DNA of 64,000 nt from VRUE01 sp963697805. GTDB lineage: Bacteria; Actinomycetota; Thermoleophilia; Solirubrobacterales; 70-9. The position numbers were made by a program, and so were the translations under genes. Location of the stretch: contig CAVOPB010000002.1 in NCBI GenBank assembly GCA_963697805.1, positions 558,001 to 622,000 on the forward strand. Direction: 5' to 3'. Numbering within the stretch: the stretch's first letter is position 1; the number at the start of each line of letters is the position of its first letter. The notes below the pieces were generated by a model. That model searched no databases. It was not told the origin of the DNA and worked only from the letters and a program-made list of their open reading frames with translations. This document shows, in pieces, positions 46,452-54,966 of the stretch.

Positions 46452-48833
46452 CTAGGGGATCTCCGGCGATTCGTACCAGTCGATCCAGCCGTCGCAGGCT
46501 TCGCCGAGGGCGACGATCCGCTTCTTCCCGGCTGCGACCGCGACCAGGTTGCCGACGTGGGCCTTGCCGTTGTAGCCGGTGAGCCTCTGGAGAGTGCTGG
46601 GATCGGCGGCGGCGACCGTGAACCGGATCGGGCCGCCGTTGCTCCTGATCGCCCCGGCCGGCCAGAACTGGCCGTCGTTGGCGAGGCTGATCGTATTCGG
46701 CCGCTGGCCGTCGAGGGCCGGGTCCAGGGTCTGGTGAAAACCCTTCGCCGACAGCGTCAGCTCGAACGGCGAGAAGTACTGGAGCGATAGGCGCCAGCGG
46801 CCGGCGGGCAGGCCCACCGTCTGCGAGGTGCTCTCTCCGGTCTGCAGCTCGTGGCCGGCATCCCAGTGCGCCTTCGGCGCGACCACCGCCGCCGGGAAGA
46901 TGGCGGCACGGCCGCTGGAGCCGAGCAGGACGCGGATCTCCGGCGCCTCGCAGCCCGCCAGCGCCGCCGGGTTGGTCCCCTCGAGCAGGACCCGCCGTTC
47001 CTCGGGCGCCTCGCCGACCCGTTTCCAGAGCAGGAACGACGGCGTCGCCGCTATCCGGCGAAAGCCCGGCGGCGCCTCGCTGTTCCAGGCGGCGCGGCCG
47101 GTGATCACGTAGGGGAAGCGGTCGAGCGTGCCGCGGGTGAACGAGTCGAAGTCGATCGGGCTGTAGGCGTCGCCGGTGTCGAACGGCTTTTCGGGGTTCG
47201 GCGAGATCGCCGGGTCGGGGAACTCGACCAGTGGCACGTGGGCGTCGGCGCCGAGCAGGTCGTAGGCGGCATAGCGGTCCTGGCCCGCATAGAGGACCGG
47301 TCTGTCGTGCAGGATCGGTAGGAAGGACCGCAGCTCGGAGCCGTGCCCCGGCGGGCCGACCGGGCCGTCGCGGAGGACGATGAAGCTCGAGTAGGCGGCG
47401 CCGCCGATGAAGGCGACGGCGAGGGCTGCCCATGCCAGCCGCACAAGCGGAGCGGTCGAGGTTGGACCCGCCATGCGGTCGTAACCTCGACCGCTTGGGA
47501 TGATCTCGCTCAGCAGCGGCCGGATCGCGATCAGCATCGCCAGCGGCGCCGCGATCATCAGCGCCTTTGCCTGCGAGTAGTCGCCGGTGAAGGGCAGGGA
47601 GACGAAGTAGAGGAGGGCGCAGGCGGCGAACGCGATCGGGACCGAGAGGTCGCGACGGCGCGCCCACCAGATCATCCCGGCGGCCAGGGCCGCGCCGCCG
47701 ATCGCCGCCGCCAGCCACGGCAGGGTCGACTCGCCGGGGGCGTCGAGCCGGTAGTTGGACGACCACCAGACCCCCAGCGACTCGACCGGGGAGACCGGGC
47801 CGTAGGTGTTGCTGCCGGCGACTTTGTTGAAGCCGGTGCCGAACCCGAACGGGCCGACCAGCGTGGTCAGGATCGCGATCCCGACAAGGAGCGCGAGGAC
47901 GATCAGCGTCGTCGGGCGCAGCAGGAAGCGCAGCAGCGAGCGCGGCGCCAGCGCCCGTCGCACCGTTGGGATCGTCAGGCTCCAGAGCGCGACGATGGCC
48001 ACCGGCCAGGCGAGGCCGGCGAAGCTGTAGGCGAACAGGACGCCGCCGGCGAGGGCGAGCCAGGGGAGGGCGTAGCGGAGCCGGTCGACGACACCCGGCG
48101 GCAGTGGCGCCGGGTCGCGGAGCGCCAGCGCGACGGCGAGGACGAACAGAGCCTCGGCGGTCTCCTTGAACGCGCCCTGGGCGTAATAGGACGCCGCCAG
48201 GTAGGAGGCCGTGACGAAGACCGCCCCGAGCACGCGGCGTACCGGGCCGAGTCCCGGCAGCGCCGCCAGCGCGGTCAGCGCGGTGAGGATGCCAATCGCG
48301 AGGATCTCGCCGACGAAAGCCTGCCCGAGGCCGATTCCGGGGATCGCCGCGACGGCATCGGCCAGCGCGTGCGGCCCGAGCGGGTAGCCCGCTTCAGGCG
48401 CCGGGCCGAAGCCGCTGCGCAGCCACTCGGCCCAGGCGAGGTGGAGTCCGAGGTCGTTGTTGAAGCCGACCCCGAGCAGGCCCCAGCGCCCGCTGACCGC
48501 GAACGGGATCGAGAGGACGACCGCGGTCGCGAGCGCGACCAGCAGGCCCCAGAGGAGGACATCGCGCTCGCCCTCCTCGGATCGCCGTCCCTCGCTCTTG
48601 CGGGCGAAGAGGACGACCACCGCGGCCGCGATCAAAGCGACCAGCGCCAGCGCCGATGTCGTCGCGTGCCCGGGCCCGCGCGCCGGCAGCCCGGTCGCGC
48701 AGAGCAGCGCCGCGAAGCCCACCGCCGGCTCCAGCCACGTCCAGTGCCGCTGACCGGCGAGCGAGAGCAACGCGCGGCCGACGAGCAGCGAGGCGGCGCA
48801 GATCAGTGCCGCCGAGACGTAGGTCGCGAGCAT
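46452..48833 (-). CDS. Large polytopic membrane protein, glycosyltransferase-like topology
   Basis: 793 aa with about 13 membrane segments up to residue 460 ('LDAPGESTLPWLAAAIGGAA' is an outer loop) and then a soluble extracytoplasmic domain of about 300 residues with a beta-sandwich-like end ('GRWRLSLQYFSPFELTLSAK'). The design resembles GT-C or arabinosyltransferase-like wall-glycan proteins, but no catalytic motif is certain. 'GTGFNKVAGSNTYGPVSPVE' lies in a loop. A 45-nt palindromic repeat is inserted in frame in the loop coding for 'GYDRMAGPTSTAPLV'. Confidence 0.75.
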   Translation of the reverse strand: MLATYVSAALICAASLLVGRALLSLAGQRHWTWLEPAVGFAALLCATGLPARGPGHATTSALALVALIAAAVVVLFARKSEGRRSEEGERDVLLWGLLVALATAVVLSIPFAVSGRWGLLGVGFNNDLGLHLAWAEWLRSGFGPAPEAGYPLGPHALADAVAAIPGIGLGQAFVGEILAIGILTALTALAALPGLGPVRRVLGAVFVTASYLAASYYAQGAFKETAEALFVLAVALALRDPAPLPPGVVDRLRYALPWLALAGGVLFAYSFAGLAWPVAIVALWSLTIPTVRRALAPRSLLRFLLRPTTLIVLALLVGIAILTTLVGPFGFGTGFNKVAGSNTYGPVSPVESLGVWWSSNYRLDAPGESTLPWLAAAIGGAALAAGMIWWARRRDLSVPIAFAACALLYFVSLPFTGDYSQAKALMIAAPLAMLIAIRPLLSEIIPSGRGYDRMAGPTSTAPLVRLAWAALAVAFIGGAAYSSFIVLRDGPVGPPGHGSELRSFLPILHDRPVLYAGQDRYAAYDLLGADAHVPLVEFPDPAISPNPEKPFDTGDAYSPIDFDSFTRGTLDRFPYVITGRAAWNSEAPPGFRRIAATPSFLLWKRVGEAPEERRVLLEGTNPAALAGCEAPEIRVLLGSSGRAAIFPAAVVAPKAHWDAGHELQTGESTSQTVGLPAGRWRLSLQYFSPFELTLSAKGFHQTLDPALDGQRPNTISLANDGQFWPAGAIRSNGGPIRFTVAAADPSTLQRLTGYNGKAHVGNLVAVAAGKKRIVALGEACDGWIDWYESPEIP
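47451..47495 (+). repeat. 45-nt palindromic repeat, copy C (inside coding sequence)
   Basis: AGCGGTCGAGGTT (47451-47463) and AACCTCGACCGCT (47483-47495) are perfect 13-bp arms with a 19-nt loop. The same arms and spacing occur at 13584 and 14542. Confidence 0.8.
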
Positions 48834-48867
48834 TGAGGGCGAGAAACTACCGCCTCTCCGCAGGCTC

Positions 48868-48873
48868 TACGCT
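48868..48873 (+). promoter_or_regulatory. -10 box of leaderless small membrane gene
   Basis: TACGCT, then 6 nt, then GTG at 48880. Confidence 0.5.
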
Positions 48874-48879
48874 GCGAGC

Positions 48880-49029
48880 GTGCCGATGCTGTGGAAAGCG
48901 GGGCTGGCGATCCTGATCGCCTGCCTGCTGGCCTCGATGGTGATCGCGATCGTGCGGCTGGCGACGACACCGACCGAGATCCTCGGCGACGGGTTTCGCG
49001 GCCTTCCCGCCCGTCAGGCCGGGCGTTAG
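48880..49029 (+). CDS. Small single-span membrane protein (49 aa)
   Basis: GTG to TAG encodes 49 residues: one membrane helix ('AGLAILIACLLASMVIAIV') and a short polar tail 'RLATTPTEILGDGFRG'. A well-placed -10 box just upstream supports expression as a leaderless mRNA. No homologue is recognised. It precedes a universal stress protein gene by 35 bp and could be its partner. Confidence 0.5.
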   Translation: MPMLWKAGLAILIACLLASMVIAIVRLATTPTEILGDGFRGLPARQAGR

Positions 49030-49064
49030 TATCACCCGCGTCAGCGACCAGGACGGAGGACGGC

Positions 49065-49508
49065 TTGTTCAAACGCATCGTGGTTGGGACCGATGGATCT
49101 GACACGGCGTCGCAGGCTGTGGAGAGGGCCACCGAGCTGGCGAAGCTGACCGGCGCCGAGCTGAACATCGTCAGCGCCTTCGAGCCGGTCTCGAAAAGCC
49201 GGATCGACGCCGAGCAGCGCGACGCGCCCGCCGACGTCCAGTACGAGATCAGCCCCAGCGAGGACGTCAACCTGACCCTCGAAGCCGCGGCCGCGCCCGG
49301 TCGCAAGGAGGGCATCGACGTCCACATCCACCCGGTGCAGGGAGACCCATCCGACGCGATCCTCACCACCGCCGAGAAGATCGACGCCGACCTCGTCGTC
49401 GTCGGCAACAAGGGGATGACCGGAAAACGCCGGTTCATCCTCGGCAGCGTCCCGAACAACATCTCCCATCACGCCCCCTGCAGCGTGATGATCGTCCAAA
49501 CCACCTAG
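49065..49508 (+). CDS. Universal stress protein (UspA family)
   Basis: 147 aa from TTG with GGAGG 5 nt upstream. 'FKRIVVGTDGSDTASQAVER' is the UspA start and 'ADLVVVGNKGMTGKRRFILG' plus 'SVPNNISHHAPCSVMIVQ' contain the ATP-binding G-x2-G-x9-G(S) pattern, so an ATP-binding form is expected. Such proteins support survival under stress. Earlier in-frame ATG/GTG codons overlap the small upstream gene and lack homology. Confidence 0.9.
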   Translation: MFKRIVVGTDGSDTASQAVERATELAKLTGAELNIVSAFEPVSKSRIDAEQRDAPADVQYEISPSEDVNLTLEAAAAPGRKEGIDVHIHPVQGDPSDAILTTAEKIDADLVVVGNKGMTGKRRFILGSVPNNISHHAPCSVMIVQTT

Positions 49509-49520
49509 CGCCGGCGCGGC

Positions 49521-50873
49521 TCAGGGAGTCAGCTGGCCGGGGTCGGTGGCGCGCCCGGCGTCGATCAGCCCCGCGCCCTGTTCGGTCCGTGGCAGGCCGA
49601 GGTCGCGGGCAGTGCCTTCGAGCCGCGCGGTCACCGCGGCGCCGATCTTGGTGCCCTTGAGCTTCGGCGACAGCACCCCGGAGGCGAGGATCATCGCGGC
49701 GACGCCGGAGACGTGCGCGGCGGCCATCGAGGTCCCGACGAAGTCGCCGGGCTCGCCGAACACCGCCGGGTTGCCGCCCTTCAGGGTGACCTGGTAGATC
49801 GGGCCGGTCAGCACCGAGGGGCACCCCGCCGCCGGTGTCCCGCCGCCCGGCGCGACCAGGTCGACGCCCTTGCCGGCCAGCGAGTAGGCGCCGATGCAGC
49901 CGCCCTCGGTGGCGCCGCCGACGCCGATCACGTGCGGGCCGGTCGCCGGCGGCGAGACGCAGGACTCGGCGCCTAGGTTGCCGATCGAGGCCACCGTGAC
50001 GACCCCGCTGCGGTCCGCGCGCCGCAGTTCTTCGTTGATCACCGGCACCTTCTTGTGGCAGCCGAAGTTGAAGCTCATGTTGATCACGTCGGCGCCGTGG
50101 TCGACCGCGTAGCGGATGCCGCGGGCGATGTCGTCCGCCTGGCCGCTGCCGTAGCGATCGAGGACGCGGACCGGCATCAACCGGGCGCGGTAGGCGAGGC
50201 CGGTGAGGGCGATGCCGTTGTTGGTCTTCTCGCCGATCGTGCCGGCGACGTGGGTGCCATGCCCGTTTTCGTCCAGCGGCAGCCAGTCGTTGGCGACGAA
50301 GTCATAGCCTTTGGCGAACTGCCCCGAGGTGAAGTCGGGGCTGCGCAGGAACCGCTTTCCCTTCGCCCGGTAGGCGATCCCGGTGTCGAGGACCGCGACC
50401 TTGACGCCCTGTGCGCCCGGCCGCCCCACTTCCGCCAGGTGCCGCCAGGCGTCGACCGCGTCGATCCCGCCGTTCGAGGTCGGGGACAATTCGGTCCCGG
50501 CGCCTTCCCAGGGCAGGAAGTTCCACTGCTTGGTGACCCAGCCGCCGACGACGGTGCTCGGCACGGCGTCGAGCGAGCCCGGGTCGTTGGGGATGCCCGC
50601 GAACGGCGGCTCCGATGCGGTAGCGATGTAGTTCGGCTCGGCGTAGGCGACCCGGGGGTTCTGGCGCAGGGCGCTCGCCGCCTCGCCGACCCCGACGCCG
50701 GCGGGCAGGTCGACGGCGCGGCCCGGCCCATCGCCCTTGAACTTGACCAGCAGTTGGTGGGGAGCGAAGCCCCGTGCCTGGGAGATGCCGGTCGCGGCGC
50801 CCGCCGGGCTCGCGACCGCGCCCGCGGCGAGCAGGCCAAGGAGAGCTGTGATGATCGGGATTCGGCGGCTCAT
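49521..50873 (-). CDS. Secreted subtilisin-like serine protease (S8)
   Basis: 450 aa from ATG at 50873. Signal peptide residues 1-26 end 'ASPAGAA', and a propeptide-like part follows ('HQLLVKFKG...VAYAEPNYIA'). The triad is intact: Asp in 'VAVLDTGIAY' (about 160), His in 'ENGHGTHVAGTIG' (about 207), oxyanion Asn in 'VASIGNLGA' (about 298), Ser in 'FVGTSMAAAHVSG' (about 381). It should be an exported endoprotease without a C-terminal anchor. Orientation is convergent with the stress-protein gene. Confidence 0.94.
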   Translation of the reverse strand: MSRRIPIITALLGLLAAGAVASPAGAATGISQARGFAPHQLLVKFKGDGPGRAVDLPAGVGVGEAASALRQNPRVAYAEPNYIATASEPPFAGIPNDPGSLDAVPSTVVGGWVTKQWNFLPWEGAGTELSPTSNGGIDAVDAWRHLAEVGRPGAQGVKVAVLDTGIAYRAKGKRFLRSPDFTSGQFAKGYDFVANDWLPLDENGHGTHVAGTIGEKTNNGIALTGLAYRARLMPVRVLDRYGSGQADDIARGIRYAVDHGADVINMSFNFGCHKKVPVINEELRRADRSGVVTVASIGNLGAESCVSPPATGPHVIGVGGATEGGCIGAYSLAGKGVDLVAPGGGTPAAGCPSVLTGPIYQVTLKGGNPAVFGEPGDFVGTSMAAAHVSGVAAMILASGVLSPKLKGTKIGAAVTARLEGTARDLGLPRTEQGAGLIDAGRATDPGQLTP

Positions 50874-50968
50874 GGGCGGTTCTAGTTTGCGGGTCCCCTG
50901 CAATTGTCGAGCTTGCCACAAAACACCCCGGCACCGGAGAAGTTGTCGGTCGCAGATACTTCGCTGGC

Positions 50969-51436
50969 ATGTCAGGCGTGGATGCGGAGTCTCCCGATCG
51001 GCAGCTGATGGAGCTGGCCATCGCGCGCGCCCGCGAGGCCGAGGCCCATGGCGACGTGCCGATCGGCGCCGTCGTCGCCCGCGATGGCGAGCCGCTCGCG
51101 GCCGCCGGGAACGAGCGCGAGCTGCGCCGCGACCCGACCGCCCACGCCGAGATGCTCGCGATCCGGGCGGCGGCCGAGGCGCTGGGCGGCTGGCGGCTGC
51201 CGGACACGACCCTCTACGTGACCCTCGAGCCGTGCGCGATGTGTGCGGGGGCGATCGTCCTCGCCCGGATCCCGGAGGTCGTTTTCGGCGCTGCGGACCC
51301 GAAGGCGGGGGCGGCGGGAAGCGTCATGAACGTCCTCGCCGACCCGGCGCTCAACCATCGCCCGCGGGTGAGCGCCGGACTGCTCGAGGACGAGTGCACG
51401 GCGCTCCTGCGCGAGTTCTTCGAGTCCCGACGCTGA
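50969..51436 (+). CDS. tadA: tRNA-specific adenosine deaminase
   Basis: 155 aa. The zinc deaminase motif is 'DPTAHAEMLAI' (H-A-E) with 'VTLEPCAMCAGAIV' (P-C-x-x-C). 'ANHRPRVSAGL'-type end ('PALNHRPRVSAGLLEDECT') and 'GSVMNVLADP' are TadA-specific. It converts A34 to inosine in tRNA-Arg(ACG). It may also be annotated as a nucleoside deaminase; the TadA-specific tail favours the tRNA enzyme. Confidence 0.93.
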   Translation: MSGVDAESPDRQLMELAIARAREAEAHGDVPIGAVVARDGEPLAAAGNERELRRDPTAHAEMLAIRAAAEALGGWRLPDTTLYVTLEPCAMCAGAIVLARIPEVVFGAADPKAGAAGSVMNVLADPALNHRPRVSAGLLEDECTALLREFFESRR

Positions 51437-51445
51437 GCCGGGGGC

Positions 51446-52246
51446 TCAGCCCGGCAGTGCGACGGCCGCCTCGGGCGTCGCGACCCGGAAGCTGAAGCTC
51501 TCCTCCAGATAGAGGTGGACGGCGTCGCCGTCGTCGCTCTCGTATCCGATCGAGAGGTCCTGGCCGCTCTCGAAGAGGAAGTCGCCGCCGCGGAGGCTGA
51601 GGACCACCCCTCCCTGCACCGCGGGCGCCCAGACGATCGGGCCGCCGAGGATCTGGCGCAGGTGCTCGAATAGCGGATAGCCGCCGTGCTCGCTGGTCTC
51701 GAGCACGCGGGTGTGGGCGTCGGGGTCGAGCGCGAGCCCGTAGGGCCCCTGGACGCCGGCCTCGCGAAGCGCGTCGACGGCCGCGGCCACGTGGCGCGGA
51801 TAGCGCTCACAGTCCTCGCCGAGCTCGATCCTCTCGTTCGGCGTCGCGTCGATGCCGGTGATCCCGGCCGCGTCCCAGCCGTGGAAGACCGCGGCGTTCT
51901 CGGCGGTGGCGATCTCCCGGGCGGCCTTGGCGAGTGGGTCGAGGTCGATGTCGGGGGCGCCCCGGTCGGCGTCCTCGAGCTCGGAGCGGGCGATCGAGAA
52001 CCGGGCCCGCAGCTCGACCAGGGGCAGGACGCGCCGCTGTAGGGCCGCGACGCCGTCGCCCACCGCCTCGGTCAGCTCCTCGGTGCGGCCGAGGTTCGTC
52101 GCCGAGTGCTCCCAGCCGTAGGGCCCGGCGAAGTCGACCAGCTGCCTCGCGGCGAGGGCGGGGGCGAGGCGCTCGCGCGCCTCGGCATCGAGCAGCTCCC
52201 AGGTCGCCTCGGTGATCGGCGCCTGGCGGCGGAGGAGGTGGCTCAT
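51446..52246 (-). CDS. Family 1 encapsulin nanocompartment shell protein
   Basis: 266 aa from ATG at 52246, which overlaps the cargo gene stop by 4 bp (ATGA). Encapsulin signatures are 'MSHLLRRQAPITEATWELLDAEA', 'RLAPALAARQLVDFAGPYGWEHSATNLGR', 'ELRARFSIARSELEDADRGAPDIDL', 'AAREIATAENAAVFHGW' and 'DFLFESGQDLSIGY'. The length matches the roughly 265-aa HK97-fold shells that form T=1 capsids. It encloses the ferritin-like cargo encoded just upstream, storing or detoxifying iron. Confidence 0.94.
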   Translation of the reverse strand: MSHLLRRQAPITEATWELLDAEARERLAPALAARQLVDFAGPYGWEHSATNLGRTEELTEAVGDGVAALQRRVLPLVELRARFSIARSELEDADRGAPDIDLDPLAKAAREIATAENAAVFHGWDAAGITGIDATPNERIELGEDCERYPRHVAAAVDALREAGVQGPYGLALDPDAHTRVLETSEHGGYPLFEHLRQILGGPIVWAPAVQGGVVLSLRGGDFLFESGQDLSIGYESDDGDAVHLYLEESFSFRVATPEAAVALPG

Positions 52247-52635
52247 CGCGCTCTCCCGCGCAGGCCGCCGATTCCCAGCGACTCGCCGCGGGAGTCCGGC
52301 GCGCCCCGGGCGGAGCGCTCCTCGGTCGCCTCCTCCTCGGCCTCCTCGCCGTGCTCGACGATGTCGCCCTCCTGGAAGAGGATCCCCTCGGCGATCTCCC
52401 GCCACAGCGGCGATCGGCGCAACAGGAACTCGAGGTCCATGCAGAAGTGCTTGAACTCCTCGCCCTGGGCGTCGCTCATGATCGCCCGGGCCTCGCGGTC
52501 GGTCTCGACCGACATCCGCTGCTGGTACCACCCGATCGCCTCGGCCTCCTCGGTCAGCGACGCGCAGAGGCGGGCGAAGGTGCGGGTCTCATCGGAGAGC
52601 TCCTCGGCCGGCTCGTGGTACTGGTCGAACCCCAC
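52243..52635 (-). CDS. Encapsulated ferritin-like cargo protein with C-terminal targeting peptide
   Basis: 130 aa. It has two antiparallel helices with the ferroxidase pattern Glu32 ('EEAEAIGWYQQR', Trp36/Tyr37) and Glu60/His63 ('GEEFKHFCMDLEFLLRR'), as in EncFtn proteins that build an open iron-oxidising decamer. A flexible acidic linker (about 93-115) leads to 'ESLGIGGLRGRAR'; LGIGGLRG at 120-127 matches the cargo-loading peptide that docks inside encapsulin shells. The gene is first in the two-gene operon with the shell. Confidence 0.94.
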   Translation of the reverse strand: MGFDQYHEPAEELSDETRTFARLCASLTEEAEAIGWYQQRMSVETDREARAIMSDAQGEEFKHFCMDLEFLLRRSPLWREIAEGILFQEGDIVEHGEEAEEEATEERSARGAPDSRGESLGIGGLRGRAR

Positions 52636-52693
52636 GGCGACATCATTTCAGGGCAATGCCCGCAGCGCCATGGCGGCTACCCTTGGGGCTCCC

Positions 52694-52783
52694 GGAGAGG
52701 TGTCCGAGTGGCTTAAGGAGCGCGACTGGAAATCGCGTGGGCGGGGTTAACCCGCCTCGTGGGTTCGAATCCCACCCTCTCCG
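52694..52783 (+). tRNA. tRNA-Ser(GGA)
   Basis: Acceptor arms GGAGAGG (52694-52700) and CCTCTCC (52776-52782) pair perfectly, with discriminator G. The anticodon GGA is at 52728-52730 in loop CTGGAAA, a long variable arm (GCGGGGTTAACCCGC) marks class II, and the T arm is GTGGGTTCGAATCCCAC. CCA is not encoded. Confidence 0.95.
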
Positions 52784-52802
52784 CTTCCGCTTGCGCCCCG
52801 CT

Positions 52803-53201
52803 TCAGGCGGCGAACGGGATCGTCAGCTGGCTGCCCCCGCCGCGCCTTGTCTCCTCGATCGCCTCGGCGTAGGCGCCATGGAGGGTGCTCGACGGTCTCA
52901 GCCCGGTGATCCCGTAGCTCTCCTCCATCGCCAATGCCAGCGTCCTCTTGAACGTTGCGCCGTGCCAGGCCTGGGCCTCCGCGGCGCGCCCGACATGGAG
53001 GTGGACCAGCTCGTGGAGCAGCACCTCGAGGACGTCGCCGCCGCGGATTCCCGGATACGCGGTGACTGAGAGACGAAACTCACTCGGCACGGCGAAGCCG
53101 AGGCGATTCGGGCGGCTGCGCGCCCGCCGCACCTTGAGCTCTGGCTCGCGCCCCGCGAGTGGCCCGCCGGCGAACACCGGAAGCGCCCGTAGCCTGCTCA
53201 T
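52803..53201 (-). CDS. SprT-like zinc metalloprotease-fold protein
   Basis: 132 aa from ATG at 53201. 'VLEVLLHELVHLHVG' contains the H-E-x-x-H zinc site and 'AEAQAWHGATFKRTLALAME' has the downstream W-H-G...F pattern of SprT/YgjD-like proteins. Bacterial SprT members are poorly characterised. The longer open frame upstream has no homology, so the short start is preferred. Confidence 0.78.
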   Translation of the reverse strand: MSRLRALPVFAGGPLAGREPELKVRRARSRPNRLGFAVPSEFRLSVTAYPGIRGGDVLEVLLHELVHLHVGRAAEAQAWHGATFKRTLALAMEESYGITGLRPSSTLHGAYAEAIEETRRGGGSQLTIPFAA

Positions 53202-53308
53202 CTCCCGGTCCAGGGCGATCCCCGCAACGACGAAATAGGACGGATGACGCCTCAAAGCCCGCGAAGGATCCCTTTGCCGGCGGACGGGAACACTAGGGTC
53301 GACAGTGA

Positions 53309-54013
53309 ATGCGCTTCGCCCTGCCCCTCCTCGGCGCAGTTGCAGTGTTGGCGCTCCTATCCGGCGGTACCACGCATTCTCGAGCTGCCGACTACGACTG
53401 CGCGGACTTCTCGACCCAGGCGGAAGCAGAGCAGTACCTACTCCCCGGTGATCCCTACAACCTCGACGGGGACGACGATGGCGTCGCCTGCGAGGCACTG
53501 CCATGTCCCTGTTCGACCGGGGCACCGGCTCCCGCTCCGGTCCCGGTGGCCCCACCGCCGGCCGAAACGATCCGCTCGGGGGTCGTCCTTCAGCAGGTGA
53601 TCGACGGCGACACCCTCGAAGTCCGATTCCCAGATGACAGCCTCGCCTCGGTGCGCCTGCTCGGGATCGACACCCCCGAGACACACCGACCGGACACGCC
53701 GATCGAGTGCGGCGGCCCGCAGGCTACGGCGGCGATGGAAAGTCGCGTCAAGCCGGGCCAACGGCTCCGCCTGATCTCCGACCCGACCCAGGATCGGGTC
53801 GATCGATACGGACGCCTCCTGCGCTACGTCCAGCTCGCCCGCGGCAGGCTTGACCTCGGGCGGGCGCAGATCCGGTCCGGCTGGGCCAAGGTCTACGTCT
53901 ACGAAGTGGGCTTCAAACGTCTGCTCTCCTATCAGCGAGCTCAGCAGAGCGCGAGGAGATCAAACCGCGGCATCTGGAGGAAGTGCGGCGGCCGCAACCA
54001 CCTACCGGCCTAG
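53309..54013 (+). CDS. Secreted thermonuclease with N-terminal excalibur domain
   Basis: 234 aa. After a signal peptide (1-26) comes an excalibur calcium-binding domain ('DCADFSTQAEAEQYL...DPYNLDGDDDGVACE'), a proline/alanine linker, and an SNase domain (about 88-230): 'VIDGDTLEVRF', 'RLLGIDTPETHRP', 'QDRVDRYGRLLRYVQL', 'AQIRSGWAKVYVYEV'. Catalytic Arg/Glu/Arg positions appear kept. It probably degrades extracellular nucleic acid. Its 3' end overlaps the convergent hydrolase gene by 12 bp. Confidence 0.92.
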   Translation: MRFALPLLGAVAVLALLSGGTTHSRAADYDCADFSTQAEAEQYLLPGDPYNLDGDDDGVACEALPCPCSTGAPAPAPVPVAPPPAETIRSGVVLQQVIDGDTLEVRFPDDSLASVRLLGIDTPETHRPDTPIECGGPQATAAMESRVKPGQRLRLISDPTQDRVDRYGRLLRYVQLARGRLDLGRAQIRSGWAKVYVYEVGFKRLLSYQRAQQSARRSNRGIWRKCGGRNHLPA

Positions 54014-54925
54014 CGCGAATCTCCGGATCAGGGCGGCGGTGCGCGCGGGCTTCTCGACGTTCGGCGAATGCCCGGCCCCGGGGATCAGGACCGTCTGCGC
54101 GCCGGGGATCTTCGCGTAGGCGGCCAGCGCTCCCTTCGAGTCGTAGATCTGGTCCTCGGCGCCGAAGATCGCCAGCAGCGGCGTTCCCGTCGCCTCGATC
54201 CTGCGATCGAGCGGCTCGACGTCCATGAAGTCACCCTCCTCACCGTCGGAGTCATAGGAGGTGTAGGTCATCCGGTTGAATTCGTCGACGAACTCGTCGG
54301 GCACTTCATATCCGGGCGCGAAGGCGACCTCGAGCCCTTCCTTGATTGCGAAGTCGGGCGTCACCCGCCACAGCGCCGGCCCGATCACCGGTGCGGTGCT
54401 CATCTCGGCGGTGAACCCCAGTCCCTTCGAGAAGCGTTCTTCGGGCGCCTGGTCGATGATCACCAGCCGCCTGACGAAGTCGCCGGGGACTTCGGTGAGA
54501 GCCGTTCCGACCGTCCCGCCCAGTGACTGCCCGACCACGGTTGCGCCCTGCACGCCCAGTCGTTTCAGGGCTTCGGCGACGAACGCCGCCTGATCCTCAA
54601 TCGAGTAGCCGGAGCCCGGCTTTTCGGATCCCCCGAACCCGCGCAGGTCCAGCGCGACGACCCGGTGATCGCGGTCGAGCGGCGGGATCAGCCGCTGCCA
54701 CCACGCGATCGAGCAGGTGTAGCAATGGAGCAGCACGATCGGGGAGCGCTCGCGCGGACCCCTTTCCAGCACCTGCATGTCACCACCCGGCAGGTGCAGG
54801 ATCCGGCCGCCGGGCATGGTCACCACGGCCGACTTCGTTTCGCCCTCGACGACCAGGGTGTTGATCGTGAGCAGCACGGCGAGCACTGCGACGACGCCGA
54901 TCAGGATCTTCCACCCTTTGCCCAT
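54002..54925 (-). CDS. Alpha/beta hydrolase with N-terminal membrane anchor
   Basis: 307 aa. One hydrophobic N-terminal segment (about 6-22, 'ILIGVVAVLAVLLTINTLVV') anchors or exports it. The fold motifs are 'PIVLLHCYTCSIAWW' (oxyanion region), 'VALDLRGFGGSEKPG', the nucleophile elbow 'VVGQSLGGTVG', Asp in 'AIFGAEDQIYDSKG' and His in 'IPGAGHSPNVEKP'. The substrate is unknown; haloalkane-, ester- or lactone-hydrolase roles all fit. Confidence 0.9.
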   Translation of the reverse strand: MGKGWKILIGVVAVLAVLLTINTLVVEGETKSAVVTMPGGRILHLPGGDMQVLERGPRERSPIVLLHCYTCSIAWWQRLIPPLDRDHRVVALDLRGFGGSEKPGSGYSIEDQAAFVAEALKRLGVQGATVVGQSLGGTVGTALTEVPGDFVRRLVIIDQAPEERFSKGLGFTAEMSTAPVIGPALWRVTPDFAIKEGLEVAFAPGYEVPDEFVDEFNRMTYTSYDSDGEEGDFMDVEPLDRRIEATGTPLLAIFGAEDQIYDSKGALAAYAKIPGAQTVLIPGAGHSPNVEKPARTAALIRRFALGR

Positions 54926-54966
54926 CCGGTCGTCACCCTAACCGGGAAGAGAGCGACGGTTCCTCG

